From the NCBI GenBank assembly GCA_937911505.1, contig CALEMF010000049.1:1-64000 (forward strand): a DNA stretch of 64,000 nucleotides. The letters run 5' to 3'. The notes beneath the pieces were generated by a model that worked only from the letters and a program-made list of their open reading frames with translations, was not told the origin of the DNA and searched no databases. The translations under genes were made by a program, and so were the position numbers. Below are positions 43,809 to 52,475 of the stretch, piece after piece. Source of the stretch: an uncultured Cytophagales bacterium (GTDB lineage Bacteria; Bacteroidota; Bacteroidia; Cytophagales; Thermonemataceae). Numbering within the stretch: the stretch's first letter is position 1; each line of letters opens with the position of its first letter.

Positions 43809-46181
43809 ATGGCTCAAAGCTCAGTTAGCGAAGCTATGACTAAAGGACAGTTAACAGTTGCTATCGCTGAAGAAAACACAAGTGTTTTACAGCAAATCAA
43901 GAAGCAATTTCTTGAGCAGGTAAAGCTATTGTTTTTTTCTAATTCCGACCTAACGGATATTAGTACACACCAAGTAGATTTCCTGTTTGTTTCTTACTCC
44001 CTACTAGAAAAATATCATAGTTACTTCTGGCAAATAAAAAAGGTAACACGCTGCCCAGTAATTGCTTATAGCTATGAAGACAGTAGCCAGAAGGCTGTAA
44101 AAGCGCTTAAATGGGGCGCTGATGACTACTGGCTTACAGAGGTAATTACATTTCGCCACTTGTCCGATCACTTAAGAAGTATTGATACTTACCAGAGCGA
44201 CTTGCAACGTGTACAAGAAGAGAACTATACTTTACACGATACCATCGAAAGGTTTGCTGATCATATTCGCAAGCGCACCGAATATTTTATAGAAACTAAC
44301 GAAGCACTTCAGAAAGAAATAGAGCTCCGCTCTATGCAGGAAAATACCCTAGAGCAAGTCATCCAACGCCTTACTTCTCATTTGGATAACTCTCCTTTAG
44401 CTGTAGTTGAGTGGGACAAGGAGTCTAACATTCTTCGGTGGTCGAAGCAGGCCGAACATATATTTGGTTGGCAAGCCGCTGAGGTACTTGGTAGAAAAAT
44501 GCCCGTACAGCACTTTGCCCATCCTGATGACAAGGAATTAGTTAGAGAGCGTATAGAAAGGCTGTTTCAAAAAGAGGAAAAAAACAATGTTTCCTTTAAC
44601 AGAAATATTACCAAAAGTGGTGAAGTAGTGTATTGTGAATGGTACAATACGGCGCTTTATAACGATAAAAGTGAAATAGATGTTGTACTTTCTATCGTCC
44701 ATAACGTTACTTCTTTTAAGCTCTACGAGCAAGAATTACTCGCTTCTCAAGAACGCTTTGAGAAGCTCTCGCAAGCTTCTTTTGACGCGATCATTATTCA
44801 CGACAATGGAATCTTTATAGATTGTAACCAGAAGTATTTAACGCTCTTTCAAAGAGACCTTGAGGAATGTATGGGCATTGATACATTCCAGTTCTTTACA
44901 AGAGCCTCTCGCGCTGTCATTAAGCAACACATGAGAGACGACTTCCAGCAACCTTATGAAGTAGTTGGTATCCGTAAAGACGGAACGCTTTTTCCAGTAG
45001 AGGCTGTTTCTAAGTCTATACACCATGATAATAAGAAGGTGTATCTGTGTGCCTTGAGAGATATTTCGCAGCGTAAAAAAGAAGAGCAAAAACTGATTGA
45101 GAGTGAGGCAAGATTTCGCTCTACTTTCGAGCAAGCAGCCGTAGGACTCGCGCACGTTTCTTTACAAGGGAAAATTCTACGTGTCAATGAGAAGTTCTGC
45201 GACATTACCGCTTATGCCAAAGAAGCCTTGGCAATGCTTCCTGTAGAGGATTTACTTAACCAAAGTGAGGCAAAAGAAATCGAAAAAGACAGAAAGCAGA
45301 TTCATAAGTTGATGCGTGGCGACCTGAAATACTATATTGCAGAACGAGAAATCCTTACTGGTAATCGTGAGCGTATTTGGGTCAACTTGACACTTTCTTG
45401 TGTAAGAGATAAACAAGCTGTAAAGTACTTTATGGTTGTTATTCAAAATATTACACAACGCAAACAGACTGCCTTTAAACTCAAGGAAGCGCACCAAGAG
45501 CTAGACGAATTCGTTTACAATACCTCTCACGACTTACGAGGGCCTATTGCTTCTATGATCGGCTTATGTGAAGTAGCCTTGATGGAAGTGACCGATACTA
45601 CCTCTTTACATTATCTCAAGATGTTGGAAGAGACGTCTCAACGGATGAATAAAATTCTTTCTTCCCTGTTGTTCGTCAATGAAATCAAAAAGCGTAAAGT
45701 CAAAAAAGAGGAAATTCACTTTCCTTCTCTACTCAACAAAATACGGGTTCACTTTGAAAAAAATGGGAAGCTAAAACAAGCCCAATTTATCGTAAAGAAT
45801 CATCAGGAGATGCCCATTTATTCCGACAAGAATCTCCTGAAGAGCATGTTTCAATACCTTATCGATAACTCACTCATGTATGTACGTACCATCAGTAATG
45901 AAGCTTCTTATGTGAGAGTAGTTGTAAGCAATGAGGCGGGCAACCTTATCAAAATCATCGTAGAAGATAATGGTATTGGTATTCCAAGATATATGGCTGA
46001 TAAGGTTTTCGAGATGTTTTTTAGAGGTACAGAGCGCTCTAAGGGCTTAGGGCTTGGGCTGTACATTACCAAACATATTATACAAAAGTTGGGTGGTAAT
46101 ATTATGATCGAGAATGTTGCCCCTCACGGGACAAGGGTCATCATTACACTCCCTAACGCTAAAGTTTCTGCTTCACTTTGA
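43809..46181 (+). CDS. Multi-PAS sensor histidine kinase with receiver-like N-terminus
   Basis: A soluble histidine kinase without a membrane helix. The N-terminal ~120 residues resemble a response-regulator fold (LTVAIAEENTSVLQQIKKQF, VAYSYED, ALKWGADDYWLTEV) but lack clear phosphoacceptor residues. A coiled coil then leads to three PAS domains (~190-310, ~315-430, ~440-560). The kinase core is HisKA with YNTSHDLRGPI (phospho-acceptor His574) and an HATPase domain with N-box DNSLMYVR, G1-box VEDNGIGIPRYMADKVFEMFF and GLGLGLYITKHIIQKLGG. The cognate regulator is not adjacent. Confidence 0.93.
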   Translation: MAQSSVSEAMTKGQLTVAIAEENTSVLQQIKKQFLEQVKLLFFSNSDLTDISTHQVDFLFVSYSLLEKYHSYFWQIKKVTRCPVIAYSYEDSSQKAVKALKWGADDYWLTEVITFRHLSDHLRSIDTYQSDLQRVQEENYTLHDTIERFADHIRKRTEYFIETNEALQKEIELRSMQENTLEQVIQRLTSHLDNSPLAVVEWDKESNILRWSKQAEHIFGWQAAEVLGRKMPVQHFAHPDDKELVRERIERLFQKEEKNNVSFNRNITKSGEVVYCEWYNTALYNDKSEIDVVLSIVHNVTSFKLYEQELLASQERFEKLSQASFDAIIIHDNGIFIDCNQKYLTLFQRDLEECMGIDTFQFFTRASRAVIKQHMRDDFQQPYEVVGIRKDGTLFPVEAVSKSIHHDNKKVYLCALRDISQRKKEEQKLIESEARFRSTFEQAAVGLAHVSLQGKILRVNEKFCDITAYAKEALAMLPVEDLLNQSEAKEIEKDRKQIHKLMRGDLKYYIAEREILTGNRERIWVNLTLSCVRDKQAVKYFMVVIQNITQRKQTAFKLKEAHQELDEFVYNTSHDLRGPIASMIGLCEVALMEVTDTTSLHYLKMLEETSQRMNKILSSLLFVNEIKKRKVKKEEIHFPSLLNKIRVHFEKNGKLKQAQFIVKNHQEMPIYSDKNLLKSMFQYLIDNSLMYVRTISNEASYVRVVVSNEAGNLIKIIVEDNGIGIPRYMADKVFEMFFRGTERSKGLGLGLYITKHIIQKLGGNIMIENVAPHGTRVIITLPNAKVSASL

Positions 46182-46749
46182 TGTAAACTGGCGACTTGAT
46201 AAGCTTATTTTTCTTACCGACTCGGAAAGAAGGCTTCATTTTTAACACAAAAGTAGTTTCATCAGCTTCGTTACCACTTACCAGCTTTATTAGATTTCCC
46301 AACACCTCTTGACTATCTTTCTGATTGAAAACCCCCACTAAATCGGTTTCAATGCGTAAAGGCATTTCAGCTTTACCCAAGGGAGGCACCTCTACATAAT
46401 CAGCAATTACCCCTTCTGCTAGCTTTACCTTATCGAGCTGAGCGATCCACTCTAGTCTGCTTAAAGAAGCTTTTTGTGCATTAGGATTTTTCACATCTAC
46501 CACAAAATCAAGTGTAAGAAGCAGTTTCTTTTCCGAAAAAGCCTTGAGTAACAAGGCACCATCTAATGGATTAAGATCACGTAGGTTGGCAATGCCCAGC
46601 AAGTTAACACCTGCAAGGCGTGCACTTTTAAAATGGCTGTAAGAGAAATCACAGGCTGCAAACTTACTGGTTTCTTTCACACTCTTACAACTTAGTAAAA
46701 ATACTAGCGAGCAGAAAGATAGCGCAACAGACTTTTTGAGTAGTTTCAC
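46159..46749 (-). CDS. Lipoprotein, LEA14-like
   Basis: The signal peptide ends at a lipobox (FLLSC, Cys21). The domain beyond (FEVDVKNPN-like strand LDFVVDVKNPNAQKASLSRLEWIAQLD, then LPLRIETDLVGVF) resembles the LEA14/type-2 LEA (WHy-like) beta-sandwich fold found in desiccation-related and other small lipoproteins, with VKNPN as the marker. It follows the dsbD-like gene after seven bases and converges on the histidine kinase gene, overlapping its end by 23 bp. Role unknown. Confidence 0.65.
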   Translation of the reverse strand: MKLLKKSVALSFCSLVFLLSCKSVKETSKFAACDFSYSHFKSARLAGVNLLGIANLRDLNPLDGALLLKAFSEKKLLLTLDFVVDVKNPNAQKASLSRLEWIAQLDKVKLAEGVIADYVEVPPLGKAEMPLRIETDLVGVFNQKDSQEVLGNLIKLVSGNEADETTFVLKMKPSFRVGKKNKLIKSPVYIKVKQKL

Positions 46750-46756
46750 AATGAGG

Positions 46757-48973
46757 TTATTTTTGATTGGCAGCTAGCTGACCAGGTAGGTTATATTTTT
46801 GCTTGTATACTGCCACGCCTTTCTCTAAATAAGCTAAAAACTTATCCTTATCAGCGTCATATCCCTTTTCAGTAGCTACTAGTTTTTGCTCATTGGGCGC
46901 CATCAATACATAGTAAGGCTGCGCAATTGCGTTGAATTTATCTGCTTGTAAATGCAGGTTTTTCTTACCCATAGTTTTCTTTACCTCTCCGTCTGTTTTA
47001 GAAGTATACCACTCTTCTTCTGGCAGTAGCGTTTTATCGTCTACATATAACGAGATAATCACATACTGCTCTCGTAGCACTTCCAATATACGTGGATCAC
47101 TCCATACATACTCTTCCATCTTACGACAGTTGGCACAACCGTGTCCTGTAAAATCTAAGAAAATGGGTTTATTCACCTTTTTGGCATAAGCCAAGCCTTG
47201 TTCATAGTCAAAAAAGCCTTCTAGGTCGTGTGGTAAATGCAGAAAGCTAGCGTACTTTACCTGCACATCTATACCATCTTCTTCATCACCAAAACTATTT
47301 CCATCAAGTCTTTGCGCCACCATTTGTACTACATCAAAATTGTGGGTAGTTTGTGGGGGTACAATGCCTGCTAGTAGCTTCAAGTTAGCACCAAATAAGC
47401 CTGGTACAAGGTACACAACAAAGCTGAATACGAGTGTGGCCAGCAATAGACGAGGCACAGGTATTTTTTCTAGCTTAGTATCGTGTGGCAGTTGGATCTT
47501 TCCTAAAAGATAGAAGCCTAGTAAAGCGAATATAACCACCCAAATTGCTACAAAGATGTCTCTGTCTAATATACCCCAGTGGTAAGCCAGATCAGCCGTA
47601 CTTAGAAATTTAAAAGCCAAGGCTAGCTCTAAGAAACCGAGAAATACCTTTACACAATAGAGCCATACACCTGACTTAGGGAGGGTTTTCAATAAGGTAG
47701 GAAACATCGAAAATATCACAAAAGGACGCGCGAAAGCACTTGAAAAGGCAATCATTCCTAATACAGGGCGTATTACTTCTCCGTTGATAGAAGCCAAGAT
47801 TAAACTACCTGCAATGGGCGCTGTACAAGAGAAAGAAACCAGTACAAGTGTAAAAGCCATAAAAAAGACGCCTCCATAACCTCCTCTGTCCGCCTTCTTA
47901 TCTATCTTATTTACCCAAGAATTAGGCAGTACTAGATCAAACATACCTAAAAAAGAAGCACCAAAGAATAAAAAGATAAAGAAGAATAAAACATTGGGGA
48001 GCCAATGGGTACTTAAAAAGTTGGATGCTTCTATACCAAATGAGAGTGATACTACCAAGCCTAATAATCCATAGATAGCAACAATAGAAACCCCATACAC
48101 CATCGCTTTCACAAAGCCTCTTCTTCTATTGGCTTGTTCTCTCTTGCGTGCCTGTTCTGGTGTCTCCTCTTCAGCAGGCTTTGTATCACCTTTCATAAAG
48201 AGCGTTACCGTCATGGGAATCATAGGGTATACACAAGGGGTAAGCAAAGCTAAAAGACCACCACCAAACGCTAGTAGTAAGAAGCCCCAAAGGTCACTAG
48301 AAGCATTGTTTGGAGCAGTTTTATCTAAGTTTACATTTTTGGCAGAGGCATCCTCCTCTTCTACAGGTGTATCAGTAGTACCCTTATCTGCGTCAGCAAT
48401 TGCCGTAGAATCCTCCTTGGCAACCATTGTTTCTTCAGTAGCAGTACTGTCCTCTGTTACATCATTGGTATCGTTTGAGGCAGTCTCTTCTGTATTTACC
48501 TCACCTACCACTGAAAGGTCGCTAAAGTTGAATTTGTACTCTCCTTGTATACACAAGCCTGTTTCGTCAGAACATACTTGATATTCTGCCAATCCTTGCA
48601 CCTTAAAATCCTTCGCGAGTACTTCTACTGTTTGCTTAAAGGTTCCTTCCTTTTTGAAATAAGTATAGTCTCCCTCAAAAATATCATCATACTTTTTCTC
48701 AGCTCCTACGGCCTTGATACCGCCCAATAGCTTATAGGTATTGTTGGGTGTAAAGGTAAAGGTGGTTACTTGTGGACCTAGTTCAGGATCGAAGTCTGAG
48801 GAGTAAAGATACCAAGCGGGATCTATGGTAGCTGTAAAAATAATGTCTACTTTATCGCCTATCTTCACTTCTTTTTGAGAAGCGGTTACTTGCCACTGTG
48901 TTTTTCCATCAGACTGTGCCAACGCTTGCCAGCTAAAAAGTGCGAGAAGGGCAGCTACCAATAATTTTTTCAT
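46757..48973 (-). CDS. Thiol:disulfide interchange protein DsbD-like
   Basis: Carries reducing power from the cytosol to the periplasm. A signal peptide is followed by a periplasmic alpha domain with Cys134 and Cys141 (YQVCSDETGLC). The transmembrane domain (about eight helices, residues ~225-520) holds Cys247 in LTPCVYPMIP and Cys383 in SFSCTAPIAG. A C-terminal thioredoxin-fold domain has CANC (C613/C616) in GHGCANCRKM. All three pairs expected for DsbD are present. A long Thr/Glu-rich linker sits between the first two domains. A LEA14-like lipoprotein gene follows in the operon. Confidence 0.93.
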   Translation of the reverse strand: MKKLLVAALLALFSWQALAQSDGKTQWQVTASQKEVKIGDKVDIIFTATIDPAWYLYSSDFDPELGPQVTTFTFTPNNTYKLLGGIKAVGAEKKYDDIFEGDYTYFKKEGTFKQTVEVLAKDFKVQGLAEYQVCSDETGLCIQGEYKFNFSDLSVVGEVNTEETASNDTNDVTEDSTATEETMVAKEDSTAIADADKGTTDTPVEEEDASAKNVNLDKTAPNNASSDLWGFLLLAFGGGLLALLTPCVYPMIPMTVTLFMKGDTKPAEEETPEQARKREQANRRRGFVKAMVYGVSIVAIYGLLGLVVSLSFGIEASNFLSTHWLPNVLFFFIFLFFGASFLGMFDLVLPNSWVNKIDKKADRGGYGGVFFMAFTLVLVSFSCTAPIAGSLILASINGEVIRPVLGMIAFSSAFARPFVIFSMFPTLLKTLPKSGVWLYCVKVFLGFLELALAFKFLSTADLAYHWGILDRDIFVAIWVVIFALLGFYLLGKIQLPHDTKLEKIPVPRLLLATLVFSFVVYLVPGLFGANLKLLAGIVPPQTTHNFDVVQMVAQRLDGNSFGDEEDGIDVQVKYASFLHLPHDLEGFFDYEQGLAYAKKVNKPIFLDFTGHGCANCRKMEEYVWSDPRILEVLREQYVIISLYVDDKTLLPEEEWYTSKTDGEVKKTMGKKNLHLQADKFNAIAQPYYVLMAPNEQKLVATEKGYDADKDKFLAYLEKGVAVYKQKYNLPGQLAANQK

Positions 48974-49060
48974 GGATATGACTTTTATTTAGTTATAAAA
49001 TGAGTGAGCAAGCTTTGTATATACAACGAACACCCAAGTAAGTTGTTACTAAACTCACTT

Positions 49061-49648
49061 CTAATTACTTTGTACCAAACCACTCTTGGCATAATTCAGA
49101 ATATTATCCAAAGGAAGGTGGTCGTTAATATAAGCACCGTAATAAGCCTGCACAACTTTTTGTTGTTCTTTAATTAAAAAATCCGCTGGGATGATCTTAG
49201 AGACTTTCCCTCCATCTTCTACCTTATCTAGCCCTAATTCCTTCGCCTCTTTTAGCTGGCTTTTAAAGCCTTTTTTGAAGAGTGAGTTGATCGACTTCAT
49301 CACAGACGTCTCCACACCGTATAGTTTGTAAATTTCTTTATCAGGATCTCCTACAATGGGAATGGGCGAAAGATCATTGTGAAAAGTACTTCGTAGTATG
49401 TGCCGCGTTGGTGTCTCAAAAAAGAAAACCATTTCGAGCCCTTGGTCTCTTAACTGTACTGCCAACTTCGTGAGCTGATGCACACGCAAATTACAAAAGG
49501 GACAAGCTACATTTCTATAGAAAGAAAGCAAAAGCTTTTTTCCTTCATATTGCGATAATGATATTTCCTGTTTGTGAATATCTTTCACTTTAAACTCTTT
49601 TGCCTGTTCTCCTTGAAATAGTTTCATGACCTTTGCGTTTATATTCAT
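49061..49648 (-). CDS. Peroxiredoxin-like (AhpC/TSA fold) protein
   Basis: Thioredoxin-fold peroxiredoxin relative. SFYRNVACPFCNLRVHQLTKL carries a CPFC pair at residues ~50-53; classical peroxiredoxins have T-x-x-C-x-x-E-x here, so this looks like the CxxC-bearing 'redoxin' branch. The downstream VGDPDKEIYKLYGVETS is the family's D-P-x-x-x-x-x-x-Y-G-V motif. Length 195 aa is normal. Likely reduces peroxides or thiols, but the reductant is unknown. Monocistronic. Confidence 0.8.
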   Translation of the reverse strand: MNINAKVMKLFQGEQAKEFKVKDIHKQEISLSQYEGKKLLLSFYRNVACPFCNLRVHQLTKLAVQLRDQGLEMVFFFETPTRHILRSTFHNDLSPIPIVGDPDKEIYKLYGVETSVMKSINSLFKKGFKSQLKEAKELGLDKVEDGGKVSKIIPADFLIKEQQKVVQAYYGAYINDHLPLDNILNYAKSGLVQSN

Positions 49649-49742
49649 ATAAAATTTATGTCTACTAAACGTTACTCAAAGTTGAGAAAGTTTCCCATAA
49701 GGATTTGTCGGCTTACAGACATAAGTGTCCAATACTAGCACA

Positions 49743-49777
49743 TAAAAAAAGCTGGATATTCCAAGGAATATCCAGCT
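49743..49777 (-). terminator. Terminator of the YfaP-like lipoprotein gene
   Basis: AGCTGGATATTC (49750-49761) and GAATATCCAGCT (49766-49777), a perfect 12-bp stem with a CAAG loop. The reverse strand continues in seven T bases. Confidence 0.9.
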
Positions 49778-49799
49778 AAAAGAAAGTAAGTATATTCAG

Positions 49800-50663
49800 T
49801 TAAAACACGATATTATTTCCGTTTTTGGTGAAGGTTACTACCTCTACCGTATTACCATTGATGGTAGTGCCCTCAAAGTTTCTACTTTCATTGGGTGTAC
49901 TTACCGTAATGTAGAATCTATTGGGAGTAGAAGTGCCCTCAAAGTCGTTGACCTCTACCTTGTAAGTACCATCAGGCGCATTTTCGCTCCAGAAGATATT
50001 CTCAGGCCCAAAACCATCTATGTCATCTCGATCAAGTTGTCCTCCTGAAGAATCCGAAGTGTTAAAATAAGTGATGGTTTCGCCAGAAGGGCCCGTTACG
50101 TACAAGTCTTGGTCTGTCTCGTTATCCCACGATAAACTGACTTGTACAGAACCTGTTCCCAATCGAAGGACAGCGATGTTGGTAGTTACTACGTTACTCA
50201 CCAAGCCGTTGTTATCATACACACAAAAGTTAACGTTGAATGCTCCTTCGTTTACATTAGCAGGAATCCCGATAGGTAGTTGTAAGTCACCAGAAGTATT
50301 GGAAGTTGCATTGTAAGGCACTGTAAAATAACTGTCAGCTCCCTCTATTTGTACATAGCAGCCGCCTAGGTTGTCGCCTACATTATCATAACTAAACGTA
50401 AGTGGCGCCGTAGAGCCGTTGGAACTTGTTACTGATACATTCCCATTGGCGACAGTGGGTGCTTCAGCCTCTCCAGAAGGAGCAGGCGCTGCGCCCCTGT
50501 TTGATTCTGTACCTGCGGGCATTATTAACACTTCGCTTAATGCATTAGCATCGCTCGGATCAACCAACTGCGGTGTAGGCTCATCGTCATCATCGTTTCT
50601 ATTACAAGCAGTAGAAAGCATCAAAAGTAGACAAACTAAGGTAAAACATTGTGTAATTTTCAT
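49800..50663 (-). CDS. Lipoprotein with YfaP/DUF2135-like domain
   Basis: The lipobox is LSTAC (residues ~15-19 of the form starting MKITQ). The cysteine is followed by NRNDDDDE, an acidic run like the lipoprotein export signal that sends Bacteroidota lipoproteins to the cell surface. The C-terminal part (VQVSLSWDNETDQDLYVTGPSGETI ... GGQLDRDDIDGFGPENIFW ... YKVEVNDFEG) matches the YfaP/DUF2135 beta-sandwich domain, with the Asp-rich turn typical of the family. Function unknown. It follows a second acidic-start lipoprotein in the same operon. Confidence 0.78.
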   Translation of the reverse strand: MKITQCFTLVCLLLMLSTACNRNDDDDEPTPQLVDPSDANALSEVLIMPAGTESNRGAAPAPSGEAEAPTVANGNVSVTSSNGSTAPLTFSYDNVGDNLGGCYVQIEGADSYFTVPYNATSNTSGDLQLPIGIPANVNEGAFNVNFCVYDNNGLVSNVVTTNIAVLRLGTGSVQVSLSWDNETDQDLYVTGPSGETITYFNTSDSSGGQLDRDDIDGFGPENIFWSENAPDGTYKVEVNDFEGTSTPNRFYITVSTPNESRNFEGTTINGNTVEVVTFTKNGNNIVF

Positions 50664-50730
50664 TGTCATAGTATTTTAAGGATAAAATAATGGCCAAAGA
50701 ATATCCCCTGGCCATTGGTGGGTGGTTAAA

Positions 50731-51444
50731 TTAATTGGTAGTACTACTACAGTTCCAAGTACCAGCATCTCCAGCTTCGTAATCATTGTAAGTTCCTGAG
50801 CAGGTTTGGTTGTTCCAAGTAGAACCATACGTAAGTACACCGTTCTCTATATATTCTAGGCTCCCCATTTGCGTACTTTCATTGTATTTGATTTCTAATT
50901 TGTCGTTATCTACCGACCAAGTCCAAGTAACTTCTGCACCTGCTACCTGCCAAGAAAGATTGGCCACGAGACTTCCTGTTTCAAAATCGTAGTAGTCAAT
51001 GTTTCCTGAAGAGCCATCTTTCTTCTCAGTTCCTTCATACACTTTTTGGAAAGCACCTCCTGAGAATCTTATTTCTGCAGAAAAGTTGTAATCAGTCGCT
51101 GTCTCAGTAAAGCAATAGCGTACGGCATTACCTTGCCCATCACCCCAAGACCAACATCCCTGATCAAATTCAGCATCCTCACTGATATTCATATAAGCTT
51201 TGTTGGACTGATAAATACCATTAATGAGGCTACCGTAGATTACCGTTTGTATAGCATAAGGATTGCTCGAACTTCTCATACCCTCAGAAAAGGTAACGAG
51301 CTCTTCTTGATCGGCAAAGCTTACTTCCGCCCTTTCGGGCTCAGGTTGAGGATCATCATTGTCGTCGTCGTTATTACAGCTTGTTAAACTAACGGATACG
51401 AGGATCAAGAGAAGAAAGAAATATCTCATTCTATTTTTCATCAT
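50731..51444 (-). CDS. Lipoprotein of unknown function with acidic surface-export-like signal
   Basis: The signal peptide ends at a lipobox (SLTSC) followed by NNDDDNDDPQPEPE, an acidic stretch of the kind that marks surface-exported lipoproteins. The remainder (about 200 residues) is rich in aromatic and acidic residues, with two internal cysteines in QGCWSWG and VRYCFTE and a Cys-containing C-terminus (NQTCSGTY, WNCSST), so disulfides are likely. No family was recognised. Co-oriented with the YfaP-like lipoprotein 61 bp downstream. Confidence 0.65.
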   Translation of the reverse strand: MMKNRMRYFFLLLILVSVSLTSCNNDDDNDDPQPEPERAEVSFADQEELVTFSEGMRSSSNPYAIQTVIYGSLINGIYQSNKAYMNISEDAEFDQGCWSWGDGQGNAVRYCFTETATDYNFSAEIRFSGGAFQKVYEGTEKKDGSSGNIDYYDFETGSLVANLSWQVAGAEVTWTWSVDNDKLEIKYNESTQMGSLEYIENGVLTYGSTWNNQTCSGTYNDYEAGDAGTWNCSSTTN

Positions 51445-51950
51445 AATTATAATTTAGGGTTTCGTTTTCATGAAGTTTATACAACAAGATAGAAGGAAAG
51501 AGCTCAAAAAGTTTGAAATACTTCTTTGAGGTTAAGTGCTGCAAGTAACTTGTAGTGAAGTAAAAACACTTTAGTGCAGCATAGAAATTTAGGAATTAAC
51601 TTCTATTTTCAAAGTTATTTTAAAGCATAAAACATACTCAGCTCATACGAGCCTACTTTATACAAAGAAAGCTGGCTTAGAATGATCGCTTCGTACCATC
51701 TTCCTGCATTCTTTGAGCAGGAAATACTTGAGCAGGTAAGAGATGCTTTGATTTGAGGACTAATTAATTTACTTGTGAAGATCACTAAAAGAGTGTTTTA
51801 CCGAGTTGTTAAGATTGTATTATGCCAATGAAAACTGCATGCTTTATTCGATAATTTTATACTATATTTGCGACTGTAATCTGGTAGTTATCTAGCTTTT
51901 GACACAACACTTAATAAACCGAATACCAAACACTATTGAGAAAGACTTCC
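51445..51950. other. Intergenic region with a structured segment and a possible ORF remnant
   Basis: About 500 bp between divergent genes. A cloverleaf-like RNA fold is possible at 51536-51582: TGCTGCA (51537-51543) with TGCAGCA (51575-51581), enclosing AAGT-A-ACTT and AGTG...CACT. A short frame (51631-51756, containing MIASYHLPAFFEQEILEQ at 51682 onward, with two TTGAGCAGG repeats) has a coding look but ends quickly and resembles no family I know; it may be a gene fragment. The yfiR promoter lies near the right end. Confidence 0.4.
51863..51870 (+). promoter_or_regulatory. -7 element of the yfiR promoter
   Basis: TATATTTG fits TAnnTTTG exactly. The expected upstream TTTG is imperfect (a TTTA lies roughly where it would be). 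The yfiR ATG is 80 bases downstream. Confidence 0.5.
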
Positions 51951-52475
51951 ATGAAAAGCCTCAAACTTCTTCTACTCTTTATTATTTTTACTTCTTTATG
52001 GGCTTCCAAAACACAGGCACAAGTAGGCGACTACAGAATCCAAACGATCTACATTTGGAACTTTACTAAATACATCCAATGGCCTCCTAATTATCAAAGT
52101 GGAGACTTTGTGATTGGTGTTTTGGGGAGCTCGCCAATCGTAACACAACTACGTGCTTTAGCAAGAACTAAAAAGACAGTAGGAGCACAACGTATGGTGA
52201 TCAAACAATTCAAAACACCCGCAGAAATTAAAAATTGCCATATTATTTTTATCCCTAACGCGGAAAGTCGCTACATCTCAGCCGTACAAAAGGCTGTCAA
52301 CAACTTTGCTACGCTTATTGTGAGCGAGAAAAGTGGCTTGGCTTACAAGGGCAGTACCATCAATTTTATTCTGCTAGGTGGTAAATGGCGCTTCGAACTC
52401 AACCTTACCCAAGCCGCCAAGAAAGGACTAAAGGTATCCAATCAGCTTACCCGTGTGGCGGTAGTGGTGAATTAG
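51951..52475 (+). CDS. YfiR-family periplasmic protein
   Basis: The signal peptide (MKSLKLLLLFIIFTSLWASKTQAQ) is followed by the YfiR domain: DYRIQTIYIWNFTKYIQWP, then FVIGVLGSSPIVTQLRALA and IIFIPNAESRYISAVQKAV. Known YfiR proteins are periplasmic inhibitors of the diguanylate cyclase YfiN. The ATG at 51951 is chosen over the TTG at 51936. No cyclase gene is adjacent, so its partner is unknown. It overlaps the end of bioF by 29 bp on the opposite strand. Confidence 0.85.
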   Translation: MKSLKLLLLFIIFTSLWASKTQAQVGDYRIQTIYIWNFTKYIQWPPNYQSGDFVIGVLGSSPIVTQLRALARTKKTVGAQRMVIKQFKTPAEIKNCHIIFIPNAESRYISAVQKAVNNFATLIVSEKSGLAYKGSTINFILLGGKWRFELNLTQAAKKGLKVSNQLTRVAVVVN

